The notes: a model not told the origin generated them from the letters alone. A DNA stretch of 64,000 nucleotides from Flaviramulus sp. BrNp1-15 (GCF_022259695.1 NZ_CP092099.1:2936001-3000000), one strand, 5' to 3'. Positions 16,321-24,609 are shown, numbered from the stretch's first letter. A program made the numbers and translations.

Positions 16321-16967
16321 TTATAGTAACGTTCTATGATTTCATCATAACTCTTAATTGTTTTTTTACACCAGTCAAAACGCTTTTCATTTATTTCATT
16401 TTCGGTTAATTGCCAATTAATATCCGTTTGTTTCAATTTAGTAGTAACATGCTGTAAAATAATAGCTGCAGAAACAGAAATGTTTAAACTTTCTGTAAAG
16501 CCAACCATTGGTATTTTTAAATAACAATCAGCCATATCTAAAACCTCTTGAGATAATCCCTCGGTTTCTCTTCCAAAGAAAAAACATGACTTTTTAGAAA
16601 CATCAAAATTATGTAATTCACAATCATTTGTATGTGGCGTTGTAGCCACTATTTGGTAATCTTTTTGTTTTAGATTATCAATACAATCCTGCACGGTATT
16701 ATATCTATTTAAATCCACCCATTTTTGTGCTCCCATAGAAATTTCTCTATCTATACGCTTTGTATTTCGTTCTTCAATAATATTTACTTCTTGAATTCCA
16801 AAAACATCGCAACTCCTTATAACTGCACTGGTATTATGCAACTGATAAACATCCTCTGTAGCAACTGTGAAATGCTTGGTTCGTTGCGATAAAACAGCAT
16901 CGAATCGATTTCGTCTATTATCAGTTAGGTAAGTTTCTAAGTGTTCTAAAAGTTTTAAATCTATCAT
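16299..16967 (-). CDS. trmH: tRNA (guanosine-2'-O)-methyltransferase TrmH family
   Basis: SPOUT-fold enzyme that methylates a tRNA ribose, most likely G18 by similarity to TrmH. Motifs: NTSAVIRSCDVFGIQEV (motif 1), FFFGRETEGLSQEVLDMAD (motif 2) and IPMVGFTESLNISVSAAI (motif 3). The N-terminus (LEHLETYLTDNRRNRFDAVLSQRTKHF) matches TrmH rather than the longer TrmJ or RlmB types, and 222 residues is the normal length. The terminal codons double as one arm of the shared terminator. It is divergent from the sirtuin gene across a 37-base gap, so the promoters are very close. Confidence 0.92.
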   Translation of the reverse strand: MIDLKLLEHLETYLTDNRRNRFDAVLSQRTKHFTVATEDVYQLHNTSAVIRSCDVFGIQEVNIIEERNTKRIDREISMGAQKWVDLNRYNTVQDCIDNLKQKDYQIVATTPHTNDCELHNFDVSKKSCFFFGRETEGLSQEVLDMADCYLKIPMVGFTESLNISVSAAIILQHVTTKLKQTDINWQLTENEINEKRFDWCKKTIKSYDEIIERYYNKLKKEG

Positions 16968-17004
16968 ATCTTCAAATATAAATTTAAAATACTAAATTAG
17001 TGTT

Positions 17005-17688
17005 ATGAAACACATTGTTGTACTCACTGGTGCTGGAATTAGTGCTGAAAGCGGTATAAAAACCTTTAGAGATGCTGATGGTTTATGGGAAGGACATGAT
17101 GTTATGGAAGTGGCTTCTCCACAAGGTTTTGCTAGGAATCCAGAATTAGTTTTAGATTTTTATAACCAACGTCGAAGGCAGCTTTTAACTGTTGGACCAA
17201 ACCAAGCACATTTTGATTTAGCTAAGCTTGAAAATAACCATAAAACTACAATAATTACACAAAATATAGATGACTTACATGAACGTGCTGGCAGTAAAAA
17301 TGTTATTCATTTACATGGCGAATTGCTTAAGGCAAGAAGCACTTTTGACGAAACAGACATATGTGATTGGAAAACCGATTTGGTTTTAGGTAATGTGTGT
17401 AAAAAAGGACACCAACTGAGACCACATATAGTCTGGTTTGGTGAAGATGTACCTATGATTAATAAAGCCATTTCTATTTGCGAAACCGCTAATATTTTAA
17501 TAATTATTGGCACATCTATGCAGGTATATCCTGCCGCAAGTTTAATGCACTATGTGCCACAAAATACACCTACTTATTTTATTGACCCTAAGCCAAATAT
17601 TTACAGTAATAAAAACCTAACTGTTTTCGCAGAAAAAGCTACTATTGGAGTTAAAAAACTTTTAAGTTTATTAAACAAAAGTTTATAA
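17005..17688 (+). CDS. cobB: NAD-dependent protein deacylase (sirtuin, class III-like)
   Basis: Removes acyl groups from lysines using NAD. Visible are TGAGISAESGIKTFRD (NAD-binding Rossmann start), TQNIDDLHERAGS, HLHGEL with the catalytic His, and IIIGTSMQVYPAASL. FYNQRR offers the Tyr-x-x-Arg pair typical of class III desuccinylases. The zinc ribbon looks degenerate: the 35 residues after HLHGEL contain only two Cys (DIC and NVC) instead of two CxxC pairs. 227 residues fits the family. The 3' end overlaps the convergent DUF2846-like gene by six bases. Confidence 0.9.
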   Translation: MKHIVVLTGAGISAESGIKTFRDADGLWEGHDVMEVASPQGFARNPELVLDFYNQRRRQLLTVGPNQAHFDLAKLENNHKTTIITQNIDDLHERAGSKNVIHLHGELLKARSTFDETDICDWKTDLVLGNVCKKGHQLRPHIVWFGEDVPMINKAISICETANILIIIGTSMQVYPAASLMHYVPQNTPTYFIDPKPNIYSNKNLTVFAEKATIGVKKLLSLLNKSL

Positions 17689-18117
17689 ACACTTATTATC
17701 TTCTTTTAATTTTTCCATTTTAGATTTTGCAGTATTCTCTGTTACTTCTTCACAATAAACATTATTAATCAACACTCCAGTTTCAAAAACTAACTGAACA
17801 TAAGTAATGTTACCTGGTTGCACCTCAACTTCAAATTTTTCTGCTTTTTCTTTTGATTTTTTTCCGCCAAATTGAACAGAACAAAAATGTGATCCTGCTG
17901 GTACTTCATGAAAAGAGTATCTTTTGTTATTCAACTTGCAAACAAACTCATCATCAATAAACGTTTTAAAGGCAGTTGCTGAACCTGCAAATCCAGTAGA
18001 ACGAATAAAACATATTGTACCTGTTTGTGTTTCCATTTCTTCAACTGAATCTTGTGCTGATAAATTGAAAGAAAATATAAAAAATGCGATTAATAATAGA
18101 TAAGAAATTCTTTTCAT
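17683..18117 (-). CDS. secreted DUF2846-like protein
   Basis: Small exported protein (144 residues from ATG 18117) with a signal peptide ending FNLSAQ. The mature part (GTICFIRSTGFAGSATAFKTFIDDEFVCKLNNKRYSFHEVPAGSHFC...) is a compact beta domain of the DUF2846 kind, in which a short metabolite-like or envelope ligand has been suggested but not established. Four Cys residues might form disulphides. The upstream in-frame start at 18177 lacks a signal-like N-terminus and was rejected. The function is unknown. Confidence 0.78.
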   Translation of the reverse strand: MKRISYLLLIAFFIFSFNLSAQDSVEEMETQTGTICFIRSTGFAGSATAFKTFIDDEFVCKLNNKRYSFHEVPAGSHFCSVQFGGKKSKEKAEKFEVEVQPGNITYVQLVFETGVLINNVYCEEVTENTAKSKMEKLKEDNKCL

Positions 18118-18183
18118 TTTTTTGTTTTTAAGATTAAATAGCTGAGCTAATATAAACTCTTGTTGATAATAAATCAAAATAAA

Positions 18184-19419
18184 TTATTTGCCATTTTTCT
18201 CCTCTATCCATTTACTCATATACTTGCTACTTTGTAAAGTATGATGTTGTAGCATTTGTCCTGTGAAATTGTTCAATCTATAGTTATGTAGTTGTGAAGT
18301 TGCCTCTTCAATGATTTGCAATAATTTTTCTTGATACTCAGCTTCATTAAAGCGCTTATTTATAATTTCAAAACCATGTTTTTGTTTTTCTGTCCATAGC
18401 GTTTCATTAGTATATAATTGAACTGCTTTATCAGCGAATACTTGTGCATTATTCTCAACAAAACCATTAGGCTTCAAGTTACCGAACATACCTTCAGAAG
18501 CTACAGAAGACATCACGCAAGGCGTTCCGTTCTGCATAGCATCAATTAATTTGCCTTTTAAACCTGCTCCAAAACGAAGTGGAGCTAAACACACCTTAGA
18601 TTGTTGCATGACTTGGTTAACATCTTCTGCAAATCCTTTAATTAAAAACCCATCCTTTTTATTCTGCAATTGATTTACTTTTTGAGAAACATAAGATCCA
18701 TAAATATGTATTTCTGCTTCAGGTAATTGTTTTCTAATTAATGGCCAAACGGTTTCTTTTAAATATAAAACTGAATTATAATTGGGTTCATGTAAAAAAT
18801 TACCAATGGTTATAAAATGTTGTCTTTTATTAAATTCCGGATAATCTTTGATAAGGTCTTCTTCAACTTCATCTAACATGAAAGGTAAATACAACAATAA
18901 CGATTTATCAACTTTAAAATCATTGTAAAGAATCTCCATTTCAGCTTCCGAGATAATTAAACTTAAATCGCTTCTATAAATACTAGCAATTTCACGTTTT
19001 GCTGTATCATTAAATAAATATGAGTTGTCAAATGGTTTGCTATCCTTAAATGCTTGGTGTCTGCCTTTTCTTAAACAGTGCAAATCCTCAGTGTCTAAAA
19101 TTCGTAATGCATTTGGGCAATGTTCAGTAACACGCCAACCAAATTGTTCTTCCATCATAAAACGGTCGAACATAACCACATCTGGATTTAATTCCTTTAT
19201 AAAAGTATCAAAACTAGAGTTGTTTAATTCAATTGTAATTTGTGAAACATCTATAGTTTCAAGATTAAAGGCATTTTCATTTTTAGCACATGGGCTCGAA
19301 AACGTTATGGAGTAATCAGCTTTTTTAAAAGTTTCAATCAATTGCATCATTCTACTACCAGCTGCAGAACTTTTAGGCTCTGGCCATACGAAACCAATAA
19401 TCAATAAATGCTTTTGCAT
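18184..19419 (-). CDS. glycosyltransferase family 4/GT1-like
   Basis: GT-B fold glycosyltransferase; donor and acceptor are unknown. The N-terminal half starts LLIIGFVWPEPKSSAAGSRMMQL, the usual first Rossmann strand and glycine-rich loop. The C-terminal half has ITIGNFLHEPNYNSVLYLKE, AEIHIYGSYVS, KVCLAPLRFGAGLKGKLIDAMQNGTPCVMSS (nucleotide-sugar binding region) and EGMFG. 411 residues is standard. No other polysaccharide genes adjoin it, so it is an orphan transferase. It ends six bases before the DUF2846-like ORF's upstream extension, on the same strand. Confidence 0.88.
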   Translation of the reverse strand: MQKHLLIIGFVWPEPKSSAAGSRMMQLIETFKKADYSITFSSPCAKNENAFNLETIDVSQITIELNNSSFDTFIKELNPDVVMFDRFMMEEQFGWRVTEHCPNALRILDTEDLHCLRKGRHQAFKDSKPFDNSYLFNDTAKREIASIYRSDLSLIISEAEMEILYNDFKVDKSLLLYLPFMLDEVEEDLIKDYPEFNKRQHFITIGNFLHEPNYNSVLYLKETVWPLIRKQLPEAEIHIYGSYVSQKVNQLQNKKDGFLIKGFAEDVNQVMQQSKVCLAPLRFGAGLKGKLIDAMQNGTPCVMSSVASEGMFGNLKPNGFVENNAQVFADKAVQLYTNETLWTEKQKHGFEIINKRFNEAEYQEKLLQIIEEATSQLHNYRLNNFTGQMLQHHTLQSSKYMSKWIEEKNGK

Positions 19420-19450
19420 TAATTTTTATATTTCAAAAAAATAGAGATTC

Positions 19451-19924
19451 TTATTCCGGTTTAGGTACTAGTGAATATTTAAGTCGTACTTGTTTTGCCC
19501 AATTTATTACAGATTCAATTTGTGCATCGGTAAGTTTTGCTTCAGAATGTGTCCATGTATAAGACTTTAAAGGCATTTCCTTTTCTTCAACCATTTCTAT
19601 AAGTTCTTCAAACTTATGGTCTTTTCGTTTTACAGAATTCCCTTCCCAATTCGATACATTAAAGTGTTTTTTTCCATCTTTTACATGAGCTGCAAGCCAG
19701 TAATTTACTGGTGTTATATTGTTGTACCAAGGGTATCTTGTATAATCGCTATGGCAATCGTAACAAGTTTCTTTAAGAATAAGCTTTACATCTTCTGGTG
19801 GATTAGTTTCTGTTAAAAATGGTTCGATTGAACTTAAATCACCTTTATTCTTTTCTGGTCCGAAAAACTGAGCTATTACAAATAACAATAATAACACCAG
19901 TAATATTTTTTTTATTAGTCGCAT
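19451..19924 (-). CDS. haem-binding domain protein, CxxCH
   Basis: Periplasmic, membrane-anchored cytochrome-like protein of the Haem_bd family. One hydrophobic N-terminal helix (ILLVLLLLFVIAQFF) is followed by the c-type haem motif CYDCHSDYTRYPWY near residues 53-57, and later an ITPVNYWLAAHVKDGKKHFNVSNW segment with possible axial ligands. 157 residues matches the family. The partner is unknown; such proteins are common as single genes in Bacteroidota. It is divergent from the HEAT-like gene. Confidence 0.88.
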   Translation of the reverse strand: MRLIKKILLVLLLLFVIAQFFGPEKNKGDLSSIEPFLTETNPPEDVKLILKETCYDCHSDYTRYPWYNNITPVNYWLAAHVKDGKKHFNVSNWEGNSVKRKDHKFEELIEMVEEKEMPLKSYTWTHSEAKLTDAQIESVINWAKQVRLKYSLVPKPE

Positions 19925-19966
19925 TTTAAATAATTTTAGAAATCTAAAAATAGATAAAATTACTTT

Positions 19967-20536
19967 ATGACTTTAGAAGAATTCTATAAAGATTTGAGTT
20001 ATGTAAATGCAACACGGGAAAACCGATTAAAATATGCAAATATGGTTTTAAACGATATGAGTTTATTTCCAAAATTGGTTGAGATTTTATTTATGGTAGA
20101 TGATAAAGTATCATGTCGTGCAGCTTGGGTTTTAGAATTTGTATGCAACGAATATATTTATGCCATAGTCCCGCATTTAGAACAGTTTACAAAAAACCTT
20201 AATAGAATACATTTAGATTCTGCTGTAAGACCTGTGGCGAAAGTTTGTGGGTTTATTGCAGAAGCTTACTACTCTAAAAGCCCAAATACTATAAAAAAAC
20301 TATTATCAAATCAACAACAACTAAAAATTATTGAAGCTTGTTTTGATTGGATGATTAGCGACCAAAAAGTGGCAGTTAAAGCCTATTCTATGTCCACTCT
20401 TTTTTTATTTGGAAAAGACCACAATTGGATTCACCCAGAATTATCTCAAATTTTAGAACAAGATTACGCTTCTCATAGCGCCGCTTTTAAAGCCAGAGCA
20501 AAACATATTTTAAAGAAGATTAAGAAAAATAAATAA
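19967..20536 (+). CDS. conserved HEAT-like helical protein upstream of purB
   Basis: Function unknown. 189 residues, nearly all helical, with repeats suggestive of ARM/HEAT units (for example KVSCRAAWVLEFVC, VRPVAKVCGFIAEAY, KVAVKAYSMSTLFLFG). No active-site motif is visible. It ends 76 bases before the purB start. Proteins like it are, from memory, sometimes labelled adenylosuccinate lyase because of this neighbourhood; nothing in the sequence supports that activity. It may bind a protein partner. Confidence 0.8.
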   Translation: MTLEEFYKDLSYVNATRENRLKYANMVLNDMSLFPKLVEILFMVDDKVSCRAAWVLEFVCNEYIYAIVPHLEQFTKNLNRIHLDSAVRPVAKVCGFIAEAYYSKSPNTIKKLLSNQQQLKIIEACFDWMISDQKVAVKAYSMSTLFLFGKDHNWIHPELSQILEQDYASHSAAFKARAKHILKKIKKNK

Positions 20537-20580
20537 CAAAAACTTCAACCAACTGACTTCTATCTTCCAGCTAAAAAAAC

Positions 20581-20588
20581 TATCTTTG
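20581..20588 (+). promoter_or_regulatory. -7 box TATCTTTG of purB
   Basis: TAnnTTTG match between the HEAT-like gene and purB. It gives a start near 20595 and a leader of about 18 bases, which rules out the in-frame TTG at 20586 as translation start and supports ATG 20613. Confidence 0.6.
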
Positions 20589-20612
20589 CAACTTCAAAAA
20601 ACCACACCATAT

Positions 20613-21956
20613 ATGTCTTTATCAACATTAAATGCCATTTCTCCAATAGATGGGCGATATAGAAATAAAGTTAGCGAATTAGCACCTTATTTTTCTGAAG
20701 AAGCCTTAATAAAATATAGAGTTTTAGTTGAAATTGAATATTTTATTTCTCTTTGCGAAATACCACTACCTCAACTAAAAAATGTTGATAATACTATTTT
20801 TGATGATTTAAGAGCTATTTATAAAGATTTTTCTGAAAAAGATGCTTTGGCCATTAAAAAAATTGAAAGTGTTACAAATCACGATGTCAAAGCCGTTGAG
20901 TATTTTATAAAAGAAAAGTTTGATGCTTTAGGTTTATCTCAATACAAAGAATTTATTCACTTTGGGCTAACGTCACAAGATATTAACAACACAGCTATTC
21001 CTTTAAGTATTAAGGATGCTATGAATGATGTTTATGTACCTGAATATTTTACAATTCTTGAAAAACTAAAAGGCTTATCTAAAGACTGGGAAGCAATTTC
21101 TATGTTGGCAAGAACTCACGGACAACCAGCTTCCCCTACCCGTCTTGGTAAAGAAATAGAGGTTTTTGTGGTACGCTTAGAAGAACAATTTAATTTATTA
21201 AACGATATACCAAGTGCTGCCAAATTTGGTGGAGCAACAGGTAATTTTAATGCGCATCATGTGGCTTATCCAGATATAGACTGGAAGGCTTTTGGAGGCA
21301 CTTTTGTTCAAGAAAAATTGGGGTTACAACATTCTTTCCCTACTACACAAATTGAACACTACGACCATATGGCAGCATTGTTTGATTGCCTTAAACGCAT
21401 TAATACCATCATCATAGATTTAGATCGAGATATCTGGACTTATGTATCTATGGATTATTTTAAACAAAAAATTAAAAAAGGAGAAGTAGGTAGTTCTGCA
21501 ATGCCACACAAAGTAAACCCTATAGATTTTGAAAATTCTGAAGGTAATTTAGGTATTGCAAATGCCATTTTTGAGCATCTATCTGCAAAACTTCCAGTTT
21601 CTAGATTACAGCGCGATTTAACCGACAGTACTGTTTTACGAAACGTAGGTGTACCTTTTGGACACACCTTAATAGGTTTTAAATCTACTTTAAAAGGTTT
21701 AAACAAGCTGTTATTGAATGAAAGCAAATTTGCTGAAGATTTAGAAAATAACTGGGCAGTAGTTGCAGAAGCGATTCAAACTATTTTGCGTCGCGAAGGT
21801 TACCCAAATCCTTACGAAGCTTTAAAAGGTTTAACACGAACCAACTCAAAAATAAATCAAGATTCTATCTCTAATTTTATCGATACTTTAGAGGTATCTA
21901 ACACAATAAAAGAGGAATTAAAACGTATTACACCTAGTAATTATACAGGAATTTAA
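20613..21956 (+). CDS. purB: adenylosuccinate lyase
   Basis: Cleaves SAICAR and adenylosuccinate in purine synthesis. It belongs to the fumarase/aspartase superfamily, with TSQDINNTAIP (catalytic His region), ARTHGQPASPTRLGKE and the signature GSSAMPHKVNPIDFENSEGN, whose flexible loop holds the catalytic Ser. 447 residues from ATG 20613 is the normal size. The start is set by the promoter position just upstream. purL lies 37 kb away, so the purine genes are dispersed. Confidence 0.97.
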   Translation: MSLSTLNAISPIDGRYRNKVSELAPYFSEEALIKYRVLVEIEYFISLCEIPLPQLKNVDNTIFDDLRAIYKDFSEKDALAIKKIESVTNHDVKAVEYFIKEKFDALGLSQYKEFIHFGLTSQDINNTAIPLSIKDAMNDVYVPEYFTILEKLKGLSKDWEAISMLARTHGQPASPTRLGKEIEVFVVRLEEQFNLLNDIPSAAKFGGATGNFNAHHVAYPDIDWKAFGGTFVQEKLGLQHSFPTTQIEHYDHMAALFDCLKRINTIIIDLDRDIWTYVSMDYFKQKIKKGEVGSSAMPHKVNPIDFENSEGNLGIANAIFEHLSAKLPVSRLQRDLTDSTVLRNVGVPFGHTLIGFKSTLKGLNKLLLNESKFAEDLENNWAVVAEAIQTILRREGYPNPYEALKGLTRTNSKINQDSISNFIDTLEVSNTIKEELKRITPSNYTGI

Positions 21957-21965
21957 ATTGTATTC

Positions 21966-22163
21966 ATGTTAAGCGACAAACAATCTTTAATACTTACTGG
22001 TGTAATGGCAGCTGGTATTTTTGTTTTCGGAATACTAGATATTCTGGATAATTTTGTTGTTTTAACGATACTTACACTTATTTTTTTTGCAATAATAATC
22101 AACTTGTTTTATGTAACATCTAAACCAGAAAACGACTCAAAAAAACAAGACGACTCAAAATAA
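21966..22163 (+). CDS. small two-helix membrane protein
   Basis: 65 residues, not assigned to a known family. Two hydrophobic helices (SLILTGVMAAGIFVFGIL and VVLTILTLIFFAIIINLFYV) are followed by a charged tail (SKPENDSKKQDDSK). It starts nine bases after purB and ends at a strong terminator whose hairpin begins at the stop codon, so it is probably co-transcribed with purB. Confidence 0.72.
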   Translation: MLSDKQSLILTGVMAAGIFVFGILDILDNFVVLTILTLIFFAIIINLFYVTSKPENDSKKQDDSK

Positions 22164-22192
22164 AAAAAGCTTCCAATTCTGGAAGCTTTTTT
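22163..22192 (+). terminator. terminator after purB and the small membrane protein gene
   Basis: AAAAAAGCTTCCaattctGGAAGCTTTTTT: an eight-base stem with flanking A and T tracts, starting at the last base of the stop codon. Confidence 0.9.
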
Positions 22193-22193
22193 G

Positions 22194-22254
22194 TTTCCCG
22201 CTTTAGCGAGAATGACATTTTTAAAAGGAATCCTAGATGCAGTGCAGCTAGGAA
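22194..22254. repeat. REP-like double hairpin after the purB terminator
   Basis: Two hairpins (CCCGCtttaGCGaG with ATGACA at its end, then TTCCTAGatgcagtgcagCTAGGAAT) separated by an A/T spacer. Same construction as the elements at 2172-2240 and 13356-13381, in an intergenic position between convergent genes. Confidence 0.6.
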
Positions 22255-22286
22255 TTATTTTTTAATTAACTCATTATTATTATAAA

Positions 22287-22829
22287 TTACTTAAAGAAAT
22301 TCATAATATCTTGTACCTGAGACTCTTCTACATTTGCTTTTTGAAAGGCATCAATTAAAGTAATCATTTTTTCGGGGTTCATATCATTACCTAAAATTCT
22401 AACAATACCAAAACCCATCTCTTTAGCACTACCAAAAACAATCACTTCATCAGCTTCATCATCATCTCCTATATATTTTACAAGTATTTTATTGCCTTTA
22501 TCGCTAAATTCCATAAGGTCGTTATACTTACTATCACTCAAAATAGTTTTAACTTTAGTTAATTCTGTTTGGTATGTTTCAGCATCTGTTGCATTTGCTT
22601 TATAACCCAAAAAATTTAATTTATTTACAGAGCTATAAGCTTCTTCTTGTTCTGGAGTAAAATTAGATTTATCAATTTCTATCATAGAAAGTGGAAAATC
22701 TTGTGATATGAAGTTCTTAGCCTCTTGGTGGTCTACGTAATAACGTTGAAGGCTTACACCATCACCACAGCTAATTAAAATAACTGTGGCAAATAAGGTG
22801 CAAATTATATTAGTGATTGTTCGTTGCAT
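22287..22829 (-). CDS. DUF4252 lipoprotein
   Basis: Lipoprotein (signal ending LISCGDG, Cys near residue 21) with a DUF4252 domain; function unknown. It is the distal gene of an ECF sigma operon and a diverged paralogue of the gene just upstream: both have a helical start, a stretch around ...NLMEF/SLEELMEVKD and KYIGDDDEADEVIVFG / KEGKDADHVKELLIFV, then a C-terminal amphipathic helix. The gap between the two genes is 14 bases. Confidence 0.85.
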   Translation of the reverse strand: MQRTITNIICTLFATVILISCGDGVSLQRYYVDHQEAKNFISQDFPLSMIEIDKSNFTPEQEEAYSSVNKLNFLGYKANATDAETYQTELTKVKTILSDSKYNDLMEFSDKGNKILVKYIGDDDEADEVIVFGSAKEMGFGIVRILGNDMNPEKMITLIDAFQKANVEESQVQDIMNFFK

Positions 22830-22843
22830 GATTGATGATTGGT

Positions 22844-23422
22844 TTATTTATTCTTTTCTAAATGTTGCCCTCCTGGAATATTCATTTTAGAAGTAAGTTT
22901 TGAAATTTCATTTAAATCGATATCTCCTGTAAGCGAAACTACTACAGTTTCAATTTTACGTTGCTTACCGTTTATTTCAATTTTATCTTCCATTACCTTA
23001 TCAATACCATTAACGAATATTAAAAGCTCTTTAACGTGGTCTGCATCCTTCCCTTCCTTTACATAAAAATTCACATTAGTACCATCATCTTTAACTTCCA
23101 TTAATTCTTCTAAGGAAGATGAACGTCTTTTAACCCATTTTGAAATATCATCAGATATAGCTTTATTATCTGTAACTATGGTTTTAAAACTGGTAATGCT
23201 TTTAACCATATCCATATAGGCTTTAGCTTCAGCATCATCTGTATCAATTCCTATTTTTGCTATCATTTGAAACATTTTAGGTTTGATGTTTACATAAGTT
23301 ACATCTGCATTATCGCTATATTTTTCAAAAACATCACTTTGTGCCATTCCTGTTAACGGTAATAATAGGATAGCCATTACGATTACTATAACTGATTTTT
23401 TCATTGTATTTAAAGTTTTCAT
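22844..23422 (-). CDS. DUF4252 exported protein
   Basis: Exported protein with a cleavable signal (VIVMAILLLPLTGMAQ) and a DUF4252 domain. ATG 23422 and the internal ATG 23404 are both usable; the latter gives a more standard signal peptide. The mature region is mixed helix and strand with no catalytic motif. It lies third in the order sigma factor, single-TM regulator, DUF4252, DUF4252, with gaps of about 10-14 bases, so it is probably a target or effector controlled by that sigma factor. Confidence 0.87.
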   Translation of the reverse strand: MKTLNTMKKSVIVIVMAILLLPLTGMAQSDVFEKYSDNADVTYVNIKPKMFQMIAKIGIDTDDAEAKAYMDMVKSITSFKTIVTDNKAISDDISKWVKRRSSSLEELMEVKDDGTNVNFYVKEGKDADHVKELLIFVNGIDKVMEDKIEINGKQRKIETVVVSLTGDIDLNEISKLTSKMNIPGGQHLEKNK

Positions 23423-23431
23423 TATTTTGAT

Positions 23432-23923
23432 TTATTTGTTTGTTTTAAAAATTATACTTGTTGTGTTTTCAATTTCGTTAAGATACCCAAGTGTAGATGT
23501 ACCTTTGTTTACTTCGTTTAAGTAACCTACTGTTGATGTGCCTTTATTGAAATGACTTGAAATCATTGCTAACGAATTTGAAAGCTCGTTAAGTGCTTCT
23601 TCGGGCTCACTATAAGTTCCATAAGCGTATTCTTGATATGAAGACACTATAGGTTTATTAAAATAAAACCCTAACATAAGAACTACTACTGCTGCGACAG
23701 AAATCCATTTGTAATTAAAAATTCGTTTAGTTTTTAATGGAACGTCTTTAGTAAATTGTTCTTGGCGGTTTCCCAAAAAATACGCAAACATGGGTTTATA
23801 CATTTCTAAATTAGGTGCCACAGTGTCGCTAGTAAAATAGTTTTTCAACACTTGCTCTTCTTTAAGCGATGTTTCTCCGTTTTCGTACTTTTCAAGTAAC
23901 TTTTCTATATTATTTAACACCAT
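23432..23923 (-). CDS. single-TM putative anti-sigma or regulator protein
   Basis: 163 residues. The cytoplasmic N-terminal part is IEKLLEKYENGETSLKEE, then one membrane helix at about residues 72-88 (WISVAAVVVLMLGFYF), then an extracytoplasmic tail. It overlaps the sigma factor gene by 14 bases. This position and topology fit an anti-sigma factor, but no ZAS zinc motif (HxxxCxxC) or FecR domain is seen. The tail ends in two tandem 13-residue repeats, NKGTSTVGYLNEV and NKGTSTLGYLNEI. Confidence 0.8.
   Translation of the reverse strand: MVLNNIEKLLEKYENGETSLKEEQVLKNYFTSDTVAPNLEMYKPMFAYFLGNRQEQFTKDVPLKTKRIFNYKWISVAAVVVLMLGFYFNKPIVSSYQEYAYGTYSEPEEALNELSNSLAMISSHFNKGTSTVGYLNEVNKGTSTLGYLNEIENTTSIIFKTNK
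23471..23548. repeat. two tandem 39-base repeats inside the regulator gene
   Basis: Units 23471-23509 and 23510-23548 encode NKGTSTxGYLNEx twice. They differ mainly at synonymous or conservative positions, which suggests an old duplication retained for its protein sequence. Confidence 0.75.
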
Positions 23924-24419
23924 AATTATGTGTATTAGTCAATTTTTCTCTTATTGTTTTTCTTGCTCTCGATAAGTTTACACGTACTGCTGTATTATTC
24001 ATATCCAACATTTTTGCAATCTCATCGAAATCATATTCTTCTATATCTCGAAGTTGAATGATTAGTTTTTGTTGCTCGGGTAAATCTTCAATAATTTTTG
24101 CTACCCAGTCTACACTATCATTTAATTCAACTTGCTTTTGTAATGAGGTTTGTTTATCCTCATAATTACTATGTACAATTTTTAAATTTTGAGCTTGTTT
24201 AGATTTTAATTTATCGAAACAAAAATTCTTTGTCATTGTCATAGAAAAAGCTTCAACGTTTTTATACTCTTGAATCTTCTTTTTATTATTCCATAATTTC
24301 AACAGAACTTCTTGCGTTGCATCTTCGGCCTCTTCTGTAGATACCAGCAATCGTTTTGCTAAACGAAATACTTTATCCTTAAAAGGCATTACAATATTTA
24401 AAAACTCCGTTTGAGTCAT
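23910..24419 (-). CDS. ECF-type RNA polymerase sigma factor
   Basis: Sigma-70 family factor of the extracytoplasmic type. Region 2 is visible (FKDKVFRLAKRLLVSTEEAEDATQEVLLKLW, with TKNFCFDKLKSK), then a linker and region 4 (LPEQQKLIIQLRDIEEYDFDEIAKMLDMNNTAVRVNLSRARKTIREKL), which holds the -35-binding helix-turn-helix. ATG 24419 gives 169 residues, usual for ECF factors; an in-frame ATG at 24482 adds an unusual basic N-terminus. It overlaps the downstream single-TM gene by 14 bases and heads a four-gene operon. Confidence 0.93.
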   Translation of the reverse strand: MTQTEFLNIVMPFKDKVFRLAKRLLVSTEEAEDATQEVLLKLWNNKKKIQEYKNVEAFSMTMTKNFCFDKLKSKQAQNLKIVHSNYEDKQTSLQKQVELNDSVDWVAKIIEDLPEQQKLIIQLRDIEEYDFDEIAKMLDMNNTAVRVNLSRARKTIREKLTNTHNYGVK

Positions 24420-24543
24420 TTTGGTTCGGTTTGGTTTGGTTAAAACAACTTTATTAAGGCTATTTGATATTACGACGAACAACTACATGTTTTGTTACAT
24501 CAAGAATTATTTTATTTTTTATTATACAATATTGTAAGTAAAT

Positions 24544-24609
24544 TTAGGGTTTTATAGACTACTCATAACAAAACATATTGCATGAAATGAGCATAATTGA
24601 AAACCCTAA
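24544..24609. repeat. 10-base inverted repeat TTAGGGTTTT / AAAACCCTAA
   Basis: Perfect 10-base arms separated by 46 bases, centred in the region between the divergent sigma factor and S41 peptidase genes. It might be a regulatory site or a chance pairing. Confidence 0.4.
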
